Shown here piece by piece: positions 24,446 through 32,268 of a stretch of DNA of 64,000 nt. The DNA lies in assembly GCA_017466455.1 (NCBI GenBank), contig JAFTUD010000016.1, positions 1 through 64,000 of the forward strand. Direction: 5' to 3'. The notes under the pieces are model-generated. The model did no database searches, was not told where the DNA came from, and was given only the letters and a program-made list of their open reading frames with translations. A program made the position numbers and the translations under genes. Source of the DNA: Clostridia bacterium. Its GTDB lineage: Bacteria; Bacillota_A; Clostridia; Oscillospirales; CAG-272. The first letter of the stretch is position 1. Each line of letters starts with the position of its first letter.

Positions 24446-25765
24446 CTATTTTTCAATATAGAGAAGGCTATTGCGTTCAAGTCTGATTTTGAGCTTGTCG
24501 CCATCAAATTTAGCAGTTAGCACCTCGGACATCGTATGCTCATCATCGAGCAAGAAAATCTTTGCTCCACTCATATCAGTTCCAAGTGTGTCAACGGTGA
24601 CAACCTTCGCCCCCTCGTTGTCGTTTTCGGTGTAATAACATACCAAAGCGCGATACTTGTCGCCATTTTTAGCGCCAACAACATATACATTTTCATCATC
24701 AGTTGACACTTCAACCGCATTTTGCAACTTGTAGAGATAGGAATATGTAAGGAAAGAGTAATATCCTTTAAGCGGTTGCATTGTGTAGTAGTCAAATAAA
24801 CCGTTGAATGTTCCCTCACGCGCGTCATAATACATCATCATATCAAGGTCGTCATTGTTTTGCCCTGCAATCATACAAGCGATGAAAAACGCAGCGCCCT
24901 TCATACTGATAATTTGCTTTATCGAATAAACAAATTCGTCAGTCCAACCGCGGACATAGTTCCATTCGTTAAGGATTGACTCCGCACCTCCGTATCCCTT
25001 TTCAACGAGCAATTTTCTAATTCTTGTCGCTTTTATTGACATATCGTAAGGTTGAGTCCAATACCAGTGCCAAGATAAAAAGTCAAGCGGAGCATCTTCT
25101 TTTTTAATCCTGTCAAGAAAACGGCTCATCCACGCCTCATCTCCTGCACTTGCAGGACCACCAATTTTAAGCTCGGGGAATTTCTTTTTAAGATGCTTTG
25201 ATGCGACAGTATAAAATCTTGCAAAGTCAACCTCAGTTCCACTCCAACAACGCTTGTTTGTGCTATCGTCGGGATCAAGGTCAGGCTCATTCCAAATTTC
25301 CCAATATTCTATATCGTAGAAAAATCCGTTTGCCCAACCCTTTGTGTAGTGCGCAATAATATGCTCGCAAATTTCCGCCCATTTTTGAAAATCGGGTGGC
25401 ATTATTGTTCCATATTTCTTTATTTCGTGTTCAATTCTCGCACCAAGACGGTAAAACGGCTTTGTCCCATACTTGAACATTTTAGCCATGTAATTGTCCG
25501 TTATAATGAAATCATAGCTGTCGGGATCATTTACATCATCATTGAAATCCCTAAAAATATTATGCACATCAACCGTGTGTTCAAGTCCGTAATGCGCAGA
25601 GAACGATGCATCATGCGTTCTTGCATAAGGGAATTCAACCGCGCCATAGTAATCTTGATTTCCTCTCGTTTGGTTAGGACCTGCCACACAAGGACCGTTA
25701 TTTACTGCGTGCATCGGTTTTATCTTGCCCGTGATTTTGTTAAAATTTATACTTGCTATACTCAT
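24446..25765 (-). CDS. GH39-like glycosidase (clan GH-A)
   Basis: 439 residues, no signal peptide. A TIM barrel with the acid/base Glu in DIEYWEIWNEPD (about residue 158) and the likely nucleophile in SILNEWNYVRG. The N-terminal HAVNNGPCVAG and ARTHDASF resemble beta-xylosidase/alpha-iduronidase family 39. A small C-terminal beta-domain follows (about 355-439). Substrates of the family are xylosides and related beta-glycosides. It has its own promoter (25802-25830) and ribosome site GGGAGAAG, and sits convergent to the PTS operon and divergent from araM. Confidence 0.85.
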   Translation of the reverse strand: MSIASINFNKITGKIKPMHAVNNGPCVAGPNQTRGNQDYYGAVEFPYARTHDASFSAHYGLEHTVDVHNIFRDFNDDVNDPDSYDFIITDNYMAKMFKYGTKPFYRLGARIEHEIKKYGTIMPPDFQKWAEICEHIIAHYTKGWANGFFYDIEYWEIWNEPDLDPDDSTNKRCWSGTEVDFARFYTVASKHLKKKFPELKIGGPASAGDEAWMSRFLDRIKKEDAPLDFLSWHWYWTQPYDMSIKATRIRKLLVEKGYGGAESILNEWNYVRGWTDEFVYSIKQIISMKGAAFFIACMIAGQNNDDLDMMMYYDAREGTFNGLFDYYTMQPLKGYYSFLTYSYLYKLQNAVEVSTDDENVYVVGAKNGDKYRALVCYYTENDNEGAKVVTVDTLGTDMSGAKIFLLDDEHTMSEVLTAKFDGDKLKIRLERNSLLYIEK

Positions 25766-25801
25766 AATCTTCTCCCATTAAAAAAACTGTTCCTAAAAAC
25801 A

Positions 25802-25830
25802 ATTATATAACAAATAAAAAATCTTTTCAA
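25802..25830 (-). promoter_or_regulatory. Promoter of the GH39-like gene
   Basis: Minus strand: -35 TTGAAA, 17-base spacer, -10 TATAAT. Confidence 0.7.
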
Positions 25831-25838
25831 GTCTTTTA

Positions 25839-25867
25839 TTGATATTGAGCGCAAGTTGTGATATACT
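25839..25867 (+). promoter_or_regulatory. Promoter of the araM-HAD operon
   Basis: -35 TTGATA, 17-base spacer, -10 TATACT. The in-frame ATG at 25858 lies inside the spacer, so translation must start at 25900. Confidence 0.7.
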
Positions 25868-25899
25868 TAGATAAAAGAGCGCATAAGCAGGAGAAAAAC

Positions 25900-27159
25900 A
25901 TGAATATAAACGAAATTTTAAAGGGCTTCAAATGTCCTAAATGTGGAAGAATACATAAATGCGATATTGAAAGCGTCATTATCGAAAAAGGCGCAATTTC
26001 ATCACTTACCACTCTTGCAAAGCCGTTTAACTCAATACTTGTCGTAGCCGATGAAAATACCGAGCGCGCGACACAGGGCAAGGTTTTTTCGGCTCTTGAC
26101 GGCAAAAAAGTTCGTAAAGTCATTTTTAGCGGTGACACGGTCCTGATTCCAAATGAAGATGCAATCAATACAGTAAAAAATGCGCTTGATGATACTGACC
26201 TTATTGTCGGCATCGGCTCGGGAGTAATACAGGACCTTTGTAAATATGTCGCTCATTTTGAAAAGCTACCGTATATGGTAGTTGCCACCGCCCCCTCAAT
26301 GGACGGATATGCCTCAAACGGCGCTGCTATGATTTTAAAGGGAATGAAGGAAACCGTGCCGGCAGGACTCCCCAAGGCTATAATTGCCGATACCGAGGTT
26401 TTAAAAAATGCCCCTATGGAAATGATAAAGGCAGGCTATGGCGATATAATAGGAAAGTTTTCCGCCCTTAACGACTGGAAGCTCTCAAACCTCGTCAACG
26501 GAGAATACCTTTGCGAGTATATCTACGATACAACATATCAAATGATAGATAAAACACTTAAAACCGCCAAGGGTCTTTTAAACCGTGACGAAAACAGCAT
26601 AAAATCGCTCACCGAGGCGCTTGTCGTAGTAGGTATAATGATGTCATTTGCAACCACATCACGCCCCGCCTCGGGAAGTGAGCATCATTTGTCCCACTTC
26701 TTTGAAATCACAGGAATAGTTCATAATAAGCCCTATCTTCCGCACGGAATTGATGTCGCATACTCCACCGTAGTGACCGCAAAAATAAGGCAAGACCTAA
26801 TCAAGCGCAAGCTCCCCGATACCGCATATACAATGCCAAGCGAGGAGTATGAGCAAAAAATGACAGAGCTTTACGGCGCCGTCGGCAAGGAGTGTATCGC
26901 ACTTCAAAACCGCATCGGAAATTATAAAAAGGACCGCATATGTATCTATAAATCCAAGGAAAACGAAATTAAAGAAATCCTTGCCGAAATGCCGAGCAGT
27001 GAGCAAATTGCCGAAATGCTTAAAATTGCCGAGCTTGATGTTAGCGAGCTTTATAATACCTACGGAGAGCAAAAGATAAACGATGCTATTTTGTACGCCA
27101 AGGACCTAAAGGATAGATACACCGTGCTTTGGCTAAACTATGAAACACAAGGAAAGTAA
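25900..27159 (+). CDS. sn-glycerol-1-phosphate dehydrogenase (AraM/EgsA type)
   Basis: 419 residues from the ATG at 25900 (ribosome site CAGGAG). The dehydroquinate synthase-like fold of the AraM/EgsA family is clear: GIGSGVIQDLCKY (NAD(P)-binding turn), ATAPSMDGYASNGAA, GDIIGKFSALNDW, and the metal-binding His pair region ASGSEHHLSHFFE with LPHGIDVAY. These enzymes reduce dihydroxyacetone phosphate to glycerol 1-phosphate. The N-terminus has CPKCGRIHKC, a short Cys/His motif found in many AraM proteins. The HAD phosphatase gene follows after one base. Confidence 0.9.
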   Translation: MNINEILKGFKCPKCGRIHKCDIESVIIEKGAISSLTTLAKPFNSILVVADENTERATQGKVFSALDGKKVRKVIFSGDTVLIPNEDAINTVKNALDDTDLIVGIGSGVIQDLCKYVAHFEKLPYMVVATAPSMDGYASNGAAMILKGMKETVPAGLPKAIIADTEVLKNAPMEMIKAGYGDIIGKFSALNDWKLSNLVNGEYLCEYIYDTTYQMIDKTLKTAKGLLNRDENSIKSLTEALVVVGIMMSFATTSRPASGSEHHLSHFFEITGIVHNKPYLPHGIDVAYSTVVTAKIRQDLIKRKLPDTAYTMPSEEYEQKMTELYGAVGKECIALQNRIGNYKKDRICIYKSKENEIKEILAEMPSSEQIAEMLKIAELDVSELYNTYGEQKINDAILYAKDLKDRYTVLWLNYETQGK

Positions 27160-27160
27160 A

Positions 27161-27883
27161 ATGGATAAGAACAAAATCAAGCTAATCGCCATGGACCTTG
27201 ATGGCACACTCACACAGCATAAGGAAAGCCTTATCCCCGAGCATAGGGCAGTGCTTGACGCACTTAGTAAAAAATATAAGCTGCTTATGGTTGGCGCAGG
27301 ACAAGCAAGGCGCATCTTTAATCAAATGAATAAATACCCGATTGACATAATAGGCAACTACGGGCTTCAATATGCCGTCTACGACCCCGAAAGGGGGGAT
27401 ATTGTCACAGTCCGTGATAATACCTTTGAAGCCGACCGTGAAAGCATTGAAAAAAGAGTAACGCTTCTTCGCCAAAAATACGGCTATACGACCTTCCGCG
27501 GAGATAATGTGGAATATCACGCCTCGGGCTGTGTCACCTTCCCGATTCTCGGCACTAAGGCAATCCAAGAGGAAAAATTAGCCTTTGACCCCGATAGGAG
27601 CAAGCGTAGGGCGTTTTATAGCCATGTGTGTGAGCTTTTTCCCGAATATAATGTCTTTGTAGGCGGATCGTCATCATTTGATATGTCGCCAAAGCCGTAT
27701 AATAAATACTACGCCCTTGACCTCTACTGTAAGGAAAATAATATCGCCCACGATGAGGTCGTTTATATCGGCGATGATTACGGACAGGGCGGAAATGATG
27801 AAAGCGTCTATCTCTCCGACTTTAACTACCTTGAAATAGACAATTATCGTGATTTCCCAATCGTTGTAAGGGAGCTAATTTAA
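27161..27883 (+). CDS. HAD superfamily phosphatase (type IIB, phosphomannomutase-like)
   Basis: 240 residues from the ATG at 27161; an earlier ATG at 27140 lies inside araM and overlaps the ribosome site AAGGAAAG. HAD motifs: AMDLDGTLTQ (nucleophile Asp), VGAGQ in the motif II position, the Lys region FDMSPKPYNKYYAL, and IGDDYGQGGND (motif IV). IGNYGLQYA resembles the NYGL segment of eukaryote-type phosphomannomutases. Coupling to AraM suggests it dephosphorylates glycerol 1-phosphate or a sugar phosphate; this is inference. Confidence 0.85.
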   Translation: MDKNKIKLIAMDLDGTLTQHKESLIPEHRAVLDALSKKYKLLMVGAGQARRIFNQMNKYPIDIIGNYGLQYAVYDPERGDIVTVRDNTFEADRESIEKRVTLLRQKYGYTTFRGDNVEYHASGCVTFPILGTKAIQEEKLAFDPDRSKRRAFYSHVCELFPEYNVFVGGSSSFDMSPKPYNKYYALDLYCKENNIAHDEVVYIGDDYGQGGNDESVYLSDFNYLEIDNYRDFPIVVRELI

Positions 27884-27928
27884 GGCAAAAAACGCACACT
27901 CCCCAGCCCTTAACGCATAATTTGAAAT

Positions 27929-27963
27929 TCAAAATGGCTTCCTAAGCGGGAAGCCATTTTGTT
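27929..27963. terminator. Bidirectional terminator
   Basis: AAAATGGCTTCC-TAAGC-GGGAAGCCATTTT separates the araM-HAD operon from the convergent beta-helix gene. Confidence 0.9.
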
Positions 27964-29317
27964 ATTTGTAGAAAATATTCTCAATTTTACCGCACCCTGT
28001 GGACGGAATGTCATCATATAGATGGTCAAAGACAATTTCCTTAATGTAAGGCGTAATGTCACTCGGCACATCGCCGTTTATGCGTATGTTCTCAAGATGT
28101 AGATTTTCAACCCTTGATGAAAGGTAAGGGTCAAACACCTCACCGCCGTTTTCAAAGCGCACCGACTTAGGACCTATGCACGCAAGGTAAGAAAGCGGAT
28201 AGCTATCCCTGTGTAGCGTAATATCAATATTTCTAAGATATAAATTGCCAATGTTCGTGCCAAGCTCAAAGCCCGCAATAGTGCCCTTAACGGGGTGAGA
28301 GGTTAGATATTCGTCAAGTGGGTCAATCGGTGAGTCAAGGTCAATTTCAATGTCCTCAAAAAGGATATTGTCACCACTGCCAACCCCCGCGCGCTCAGGA
28401 CCGCTATCAGGGAAGTAAACAGGCGTTTGACAGTATAGCTTGAATGTCTTAATACCGCGGATTTTTCTGAAAATCGCATTATTCAAGGCACAGTCAACGA
28501 CAGAGCCGTCATCAAAGGTATAAATTCCCGTCTCAATGCGCAGTGCCTTGTAGTGACTGCTTTTTGATAGCGTTAAATTCTCGCAAATCACATTTTTGCA
28601 AGGACCGAAGTTTATAGAGGAGTCCTGCCAGTCAAACATATTAAACGCAACAAGGTCGTCACCAACCTCACCGCTAATTCTTCCCACATAAATGTTCTCA
28701 ACATTTCCGTTTATATGCACACCGTCGGCAAAGCAGCTCTCAAAGCGAATGTCCTCAATCACCGCATTTTTTATCTCGCCGAGCTGAATGGCAAAGCCAC
28801 CGCAATTACGAAATACCATATCACGAAGGACAAGGCGGTCAACACACTCAAAAAGCATCATAGTGGATACGCCGAAGGCGCTCCTGCCTTCATCATACAT
28901 TCCGCTTTGACCGTATCCCATTCTATGCTCACACCAGTCCACCCAAGTGCCACCCTGTATGTAAATTCCTTCATTTCTCTCATGATTTACAATAGGGAAG
29001 TGCGTGCCGTCAACAGTGTTTGAATTTTTCATCATTAACACTTTGACACCCTGTGCCAAGCGAATTATCGCACCGTCATTTGCTATAATTTTGCGCCCCG
29101 ACGGAATTATAATAGAGCCGTCAAGCGTGTATTCTCCCGACGGAATAATAACCGTCGGATTTTCATCAAGCGCCCGTTGCAAGGCGTCTGTCCAAATGCC
29201 GTTGTCACCCTTATAGTCGGTAAGCATAACCGAGTCGCAGGGCGCACTAAAAAACGCCTCGTTCTCGCTCCTCATATTCTTAATCAGAGCCTCAAGCTCC
29301 GCCTCAAATGTAGCCAT
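27962..29317 (-). CDS. Right-handed beta-helix protein, GH28/pectate-lyase-like
   Basis: 451 residues, no signal peptide. The N-terminal helical cap is followed by WTDALQRALDENPTVIIPSGEYTL, the standard entry to the parallel beta-helix of family 28 and relatives. Rungs run to the end (for example NAVIEDIRFESCFADGVHING, VGDDLVAFN). FADGVHI and VGDDLVAF resemble the catalytic DG and GDD blocks of polygalacturonases, but the G-H-G and R-I-K blocks are not obvious. It could be an intracellular exo-acting pectin or glycan enzyme or a non-classical member. Its promoter (29359-29387) is perfect. Confidence 0.8.
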   Translation of the reverse strand: MATFEAELEALIKNMRSENEAFFSAPCDSVMLTDYKGDNGIWTDALQRALDENPTVIIPSGEYTLDGSIIIPSGRKIIANDGAIIRLAQGVKVLMMKNSNTVDGTHFPIVNHERNEGIYIQGGTWVDWCEHRMGYGQSGMYDEGRSAFGVSTMMLFECVDRLVLRDMVFRNCGGFAIQLGEIKNAVIEDIRFESCFADGVHINGNVENIYVGRISGEVGDDLVAFNMFDWQDSSINFGPCKNVICENLTLSKSSHYKALRIETGIYTFDDGSVVDCALNNAIFRKIRGIKTFKLYCQTPVYFPDSGPERAGVGSGDNILFEDIEIDLDSPIDPLDEYLTSHPVKGTIAGFELGTNIGNLYLRNIDITLHRDSYPLSYLACIGPKSVRFENGGEVFDPYLSSRVENLHLENIRINGDVPSDITPYIKEIVFDHLYDDIPSTGCGKIENIFYK

Positions 29318-29358
29318 ACTGATAAATTGCCCTCACTTAGCTTTAATCCTATACCTAA

Positions 29359-29387
29359 ATTATACCAAAACCGCAACCCTGTGTCAA
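29359..29387 (-). promoter_or_regulatory. Consensus promoter of the beta-helix gene
   Basis: Minus strand: TTGACA, 17-base spacer, TATAAT. Confidence 0.85.
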
Positions 29388-29432
29388 TAGAAAACAAACT
29401 TTTGCTAAACCATACTCATTTCAAAAACACTC

Positions 29433-29461
29433 TTGCAAAATTCTTAATTTAATGTTATGAT
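29433..29461 (+). promoter_or_regulatory. Promoter of the aldo/keto reductase operon
   Basis: -35 TTGCAA, 17-base spacer, -10 TATGAT, divergent from the promoter at 29359-29387. Confidence 0.65.
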
Positions 29462-29499
29462 GAAGGTATAGAGATTTTATTGATTTCAAGGAGAGCAAA

Positions 29500-30411
29500 A
29501 TGAAAACTGTCAAAATTGGAAATATGGAAGCATCTGCCGTATCTCTCGGTTGTATGAGAATGAGTCAACTTGATAAAAAGCGAGTAGATGCGATTATAGA
29601 CACAGCACTTGAAAACGGAATTAATTATTTTGACCATGCCGACATTTACGGTGGCGGAAACTCGGAAAGGCTCTTTGGAGAGTATCTATCGCGCCATAAA
29701 AACATTCGCGATAATATCTTTATCCAAACAAAATGCGCCATTCACGACGGACAGTTTGACTTTTCAAAAGAGCATATAATCTCCTCGGTCGAAGGTAGCC
29801 TGTCGCGCCTTGGTGTTGACTATGTTGATGCGCTTTTATTACACCGCCCTGATACTTTAATGGAACCCGAAGAGGTTGCCGAGGCGTTTGATATTCTCAA
29901 ATCAAACGGGAAGGTGCGTAATTTTGGCGTATCTAACCATAACCCGATGCAAATTGAGCTTCTCAAAACTGCAGTTAAAGAGCCCCTTATCGCAAATCAA
30001 CTTCAATTTTCGATAACCGAGGCGGGAATGGTCACTTCGGGAATGAATATGAATATGAAAAACTCCGATTCCGTTATGCACGATGGCGGAGTGCTTGAAT
30101 ATTCTCGCATAAAAGGTATGACAATTCAAGCGTGGTCACCCTTCCAACACGGATTTTTTGGCGGAACATTTATTGATAACGATAATTTCCCTAAACTCAA
30201 TGAAAAGCTCGCCGAAATCGGTGAAAAATACGGAATAACAAAAACGGGAGTTGCAACTGCATGGATTTTAAGACACCCTGCCAATATGCAACTAATCGCA
30301 GGAACGATGAACCCCGAGCGACTCGGTGAAATTTGCAAGGCAAGTGACATAGTCCTAACGCGCTCCGAATGGTATGAAATTTACCGCTCGGCAGGTCACT
30401 CCTTGCCATAA
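29500..30411 (+). CDS. Aldo/keto reductase
   Basis: 303 residues, YdhF-like NADPH-dependent oxidoreductase. The catalytic tetrad is visible: Asp and Tyr in FDHADIYGGGNSE, Lys in FIQTKCA and His in LLHRPD. The NADP-binding end is in LIAGTMNPERLGEICKASD. These enzymes reduce carbonyls of sugars and small aldehydes or ketones. Ribosome site AAGGAGAG. Its stop overlaps the region that starts the SDR gene, so the two reductases are co-translated. Confidence 0.9.
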   Translation: MKTVKIGNMEASAVSLGCMRMSQLDKKRVDAIIDTALENGINYFDHADIYGGGNSERLFGEYLSRHKNIRDNIFIQTKCAIHDGQFDFSKEHIISSVEGSLSRLGVDYVDALLLHRPDTLMEPEEVAEAFDILKSNGKVRNFGVSNHNPMQIELLKTAVKEPLIANQLQFSITEAGMVTSGMNMNMKNSDSVMHDGGVLEYSRIKGMTIQAWSPFQHGFFGGTFIDNDNFPKLNEKLAEIGEKYGITKTGVATAWILRHPANMQLIAGTMNPERLGEICKASDIVLTRSEWYEIYRSAGHSLP

Positions 30412-30422
30412 TGGAGAATAGA

Positions 30423-31214
30423 ATGAAAAGCATATTAGTAACAGGTGCATATGGCGGAATGGGCAAGGCAACAATAAAGCGCCTTAGCGAGCAGGGCTAT
30501 CAGGTTTTCGCCCTTGATATCAATGCTGGCGAGCCACTTGAAAATGTCATTTCCATAGCCACCGATGTCACATCGGAGCAAAGCATATCCGAGGCATTTG
30601 ATAAGGTTAAATCCCAAACGGACAACCTCTATGCCATAATTCACTTTGCGGGAGTGTATATGTTAAACTCATTGGTCGAAATGAAAACCGAAGATTTCGA
30701 TCGCATTTTCGACATAAACTTTCGAGGCGTTTACCTTGTTAATAAAATTTTCCTTCCCCTACTCAAAAATGGTAGCAAAATTCTCATAACAACGAGCGAG
30801 CTCTCCCCCCTTGACCCCTTACCCTTTACAGGAATTTATGCTGTAACAAAGTCTGCCCTTGATAAGTACGCCTACTCCCTCGCTATGGAGCTTCAGCTAC
30901 TCGGCATAAGGGTGAGCGTGCTTCGTGCAGGCGCAGTGGAAACAAATATGCTCGGCGCATCAACAACCGCCCTTGACCGCTTTTGTAATAGCACCACCCT
31001 TTATTCCTGTAACGCCACAAGGTTCAAGAAAATCGTGGATAGCGTAGAGGCAAGGAGTGTTCCGCCGCAAAAAATCGCTAAAAAGAGCGTGCGCATAATA
31101 GAAAAGAAAAACCCCCGTTTTGCATATAGCATCAATAGAAACCCACTTTTGCTCCTTTTAAATATCCTTCCAAAGAAATTCCAACTTTGGATAATCAAAA
31201 AAATACTAAAATAA
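30423..31214 (+). CDS. Short-chain dehydrogenase/reductase
   Basis: 263 residues from the ATG at 30423, which has ribosome site GGAG and directly starts the Rossmann strand; the ATG at 30411 would place the ribosome site inside the gene. NAD(P)-binding TGAYGGMGKAT, then IIHFAGVY, catalytic Ser in ILITTSELS and the Tyr-x3-Lys pair in YAVTK. The C-terminus has a basic hydrophobic end (LLLLNILPKKFQLWIIKKILK-like, last 20 residues), as in SDRs bound to the inner membrane. Its substrate is unknown. Second gene of the AKR-SDR-EamA unit. Confidence 0.88.
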   Translation: MKSILVTGAYGGMGKATIKRLSEQGYQVFALDINAGEPLENVISIATDVTSEQSISEAFDKVKSQTDNLYAIIHFAGVYMLNSLVEMKTEDFDRIFDINFRGVYLVNKIFLPLLKNGSKILITTSELSPLDPLPFTGIYAVTKSALDKYAYSLAMELQLLGIRVSVLRAGAVETNMLGASTTALDRFCNSTTLYSCNATRFKKIVDSVEARSVPPQKIAKKSVRIIEKKNPRFAYSINRNPLLLLLNILPKKFQLWIIKKILK

Positions 31215-31227
31215 CGAGGAAAAATCT

Positions 31228-32097
31228 ATGCTTTGGATTATTTTTGCCGTTTTATCCGCCGTTTTCGCGGGACTTACCTCAATCCTTGCCAAATGCGGTA
31301 TAAAGAAAACCGATTCCGACCTTGCAACCGCACTTCGCACAGTCGTCGTTCTCATCTTTGCTTGGATTATGGTTTTTGTTGTCGGTTCACAATCAACAAT
31401 CACCGAAATCCCCCCAAAATCTCTTATATTTTTAGCCCTTTCCGGTCTTGCCACAGGTGGCTCTTGGATTTGTTACTTCAAGGCACTTTCAATAGGTGAT
31501 ATCAATAAAGTTGTCCCGATTGATAAGTCAAGCACAATCTTAACAGTCCTTCTTGCCATAATTTGCTTTGGCGAAACCTCAAATCTTGTGTGGAAACTAA
31601 TCGCCACCGCCATTTTGGGCATAGGAATTTTCTTAATGGTGGAAAAGAAGAAAACTGAGGGGAAAACAGAGGGACGCTCATGGATAGTTTATGCAATTCT
31701 TTCCGCCGTTTTTGCCGCCCTTACCTCAATCCTTGCAAAAGTCGGTATTACGGGCGTAGAGTCCAATCTCGGCACAGCAATTCGCACCGCCGTCGTTCTT
31801 GTTATGGCATGGGGAATTGTTATCGCACGAGGAAAACATACAGGACTTAAGCACCTCGATAAAAAGGAACTTTTGTTCATATCACTCTCAGGTGTCGCAA
31901 CCGGTGCTTCGTGGCTTTGCTACTATTACGCAATAGGTCAAGGACTTGTTAGTGTAGTAGTTCCGATTGATAAACTCAGTATCATCGTAACCGTCGCCTT
32001 TTCCTATATCGTATTCAAAGAAAAGCTCTCGAAAAAAGCCTTTATCGGACTTGCCCTTATGACTATCGGCACACTCCTTATGGTCTTCTTTAAATAA
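31228..32097 (+). CDS. EamA-family transporter (drug/metabolite superfamily)
   Basis: 289 residues with ten membrane segments in two EamA repeats (about 3-140 and 150-288). The two halves are strikingly alike: VFAGLTSILAKCGIKK against VFAALTSILAKVGITG, and VVPIDKSSTILTV against VVPIDKLSIIVTV. This indicates a recent or well-preserved internal duplication. Ribosome site CGAGGAAA; it starts 13 bases after the SDR gene. It exports or imports an unknown metabolite. The terminator at 32105-32139 follows. Confidence 0.9.
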   Translation: MLWIIFAVLSAVFAGLTSILAKCGIKKTDSDLATALRTVVVLIFAWIMVFVVGSQSTITEIPPKSLIFLALSGLATGGSWICYFKALSIGDINKVVPIDKSSTILTVLLAIICFGETSNLVWKLIATAILGIGIFLMVEKKKTEGKTEGRSWIVYAILSAVFAALTSILAKVGITGVESNLGTAIRTAVVLVMAWGIVIARGKHTGLKHLDKKELLFISLSGVATGASWLCYYYAIGQGLVSVVVPIDKLSIIVTVAFSYIVFKEKLSKKAFIGLALMTIGTLLMVFFK

Positions 32098-32104
32098 ACA
32101 CCCT

Positions 32105-32139
32105 CAAACACGCGCTATTTTTACACGGCGCGTGTTTTG
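32105..32139 (+). terminator. Rho-independent terminator
   Basis: AAACACGCGC-TATTTTTACACG-GCGCGTGTTT with trailing Ts. Confidence 0.85.
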
Positions 32140-32185
32140 TTTGTATTGCACAAAAAACGCGGTATCATTTCGTGTATTATGCGAA

Positions 32186-32215
32186 TTGACGAATAAGAGC
32201 AACCTATGCTATAAT
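32186..32215 (+). promoter_or_regulatory. Promoter of the secreted MBL-fold/LamG gene
   Basis: -35 TTGACG, 18-base spacer, -10 TATAAT. Confidence 0.7.
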
Positions 32216-32240
32216 TATAATATACAAAATCTATGCCCGC

Positions 32241-32256
32241 GGGGGCGTCCCCGCAA
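32241..32256 (+). promoter_or_regulatory. GC-rich leader hairpin next to the ribosome site
   Basis: GCGGGG-GCGT-CCCCGC is a perfect six-base stem in an otherwise AT-rich leader. It ends two bases before the AAGGAG ribosome site of the gene at 32269. It could protect the 5' end, hold the ribosome site near the loop, or be a leftover of a repeat. Confidence 0.5.
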
Positions 32257-32268
32257 GGAGAAACATTT

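Noticed and set aside
25858..25899. N-terminal extension of AraM
   Set aside because: The extra codons overlap the -10 region of a good promoter, and the ATG at 25900 has a proper ribosome site.
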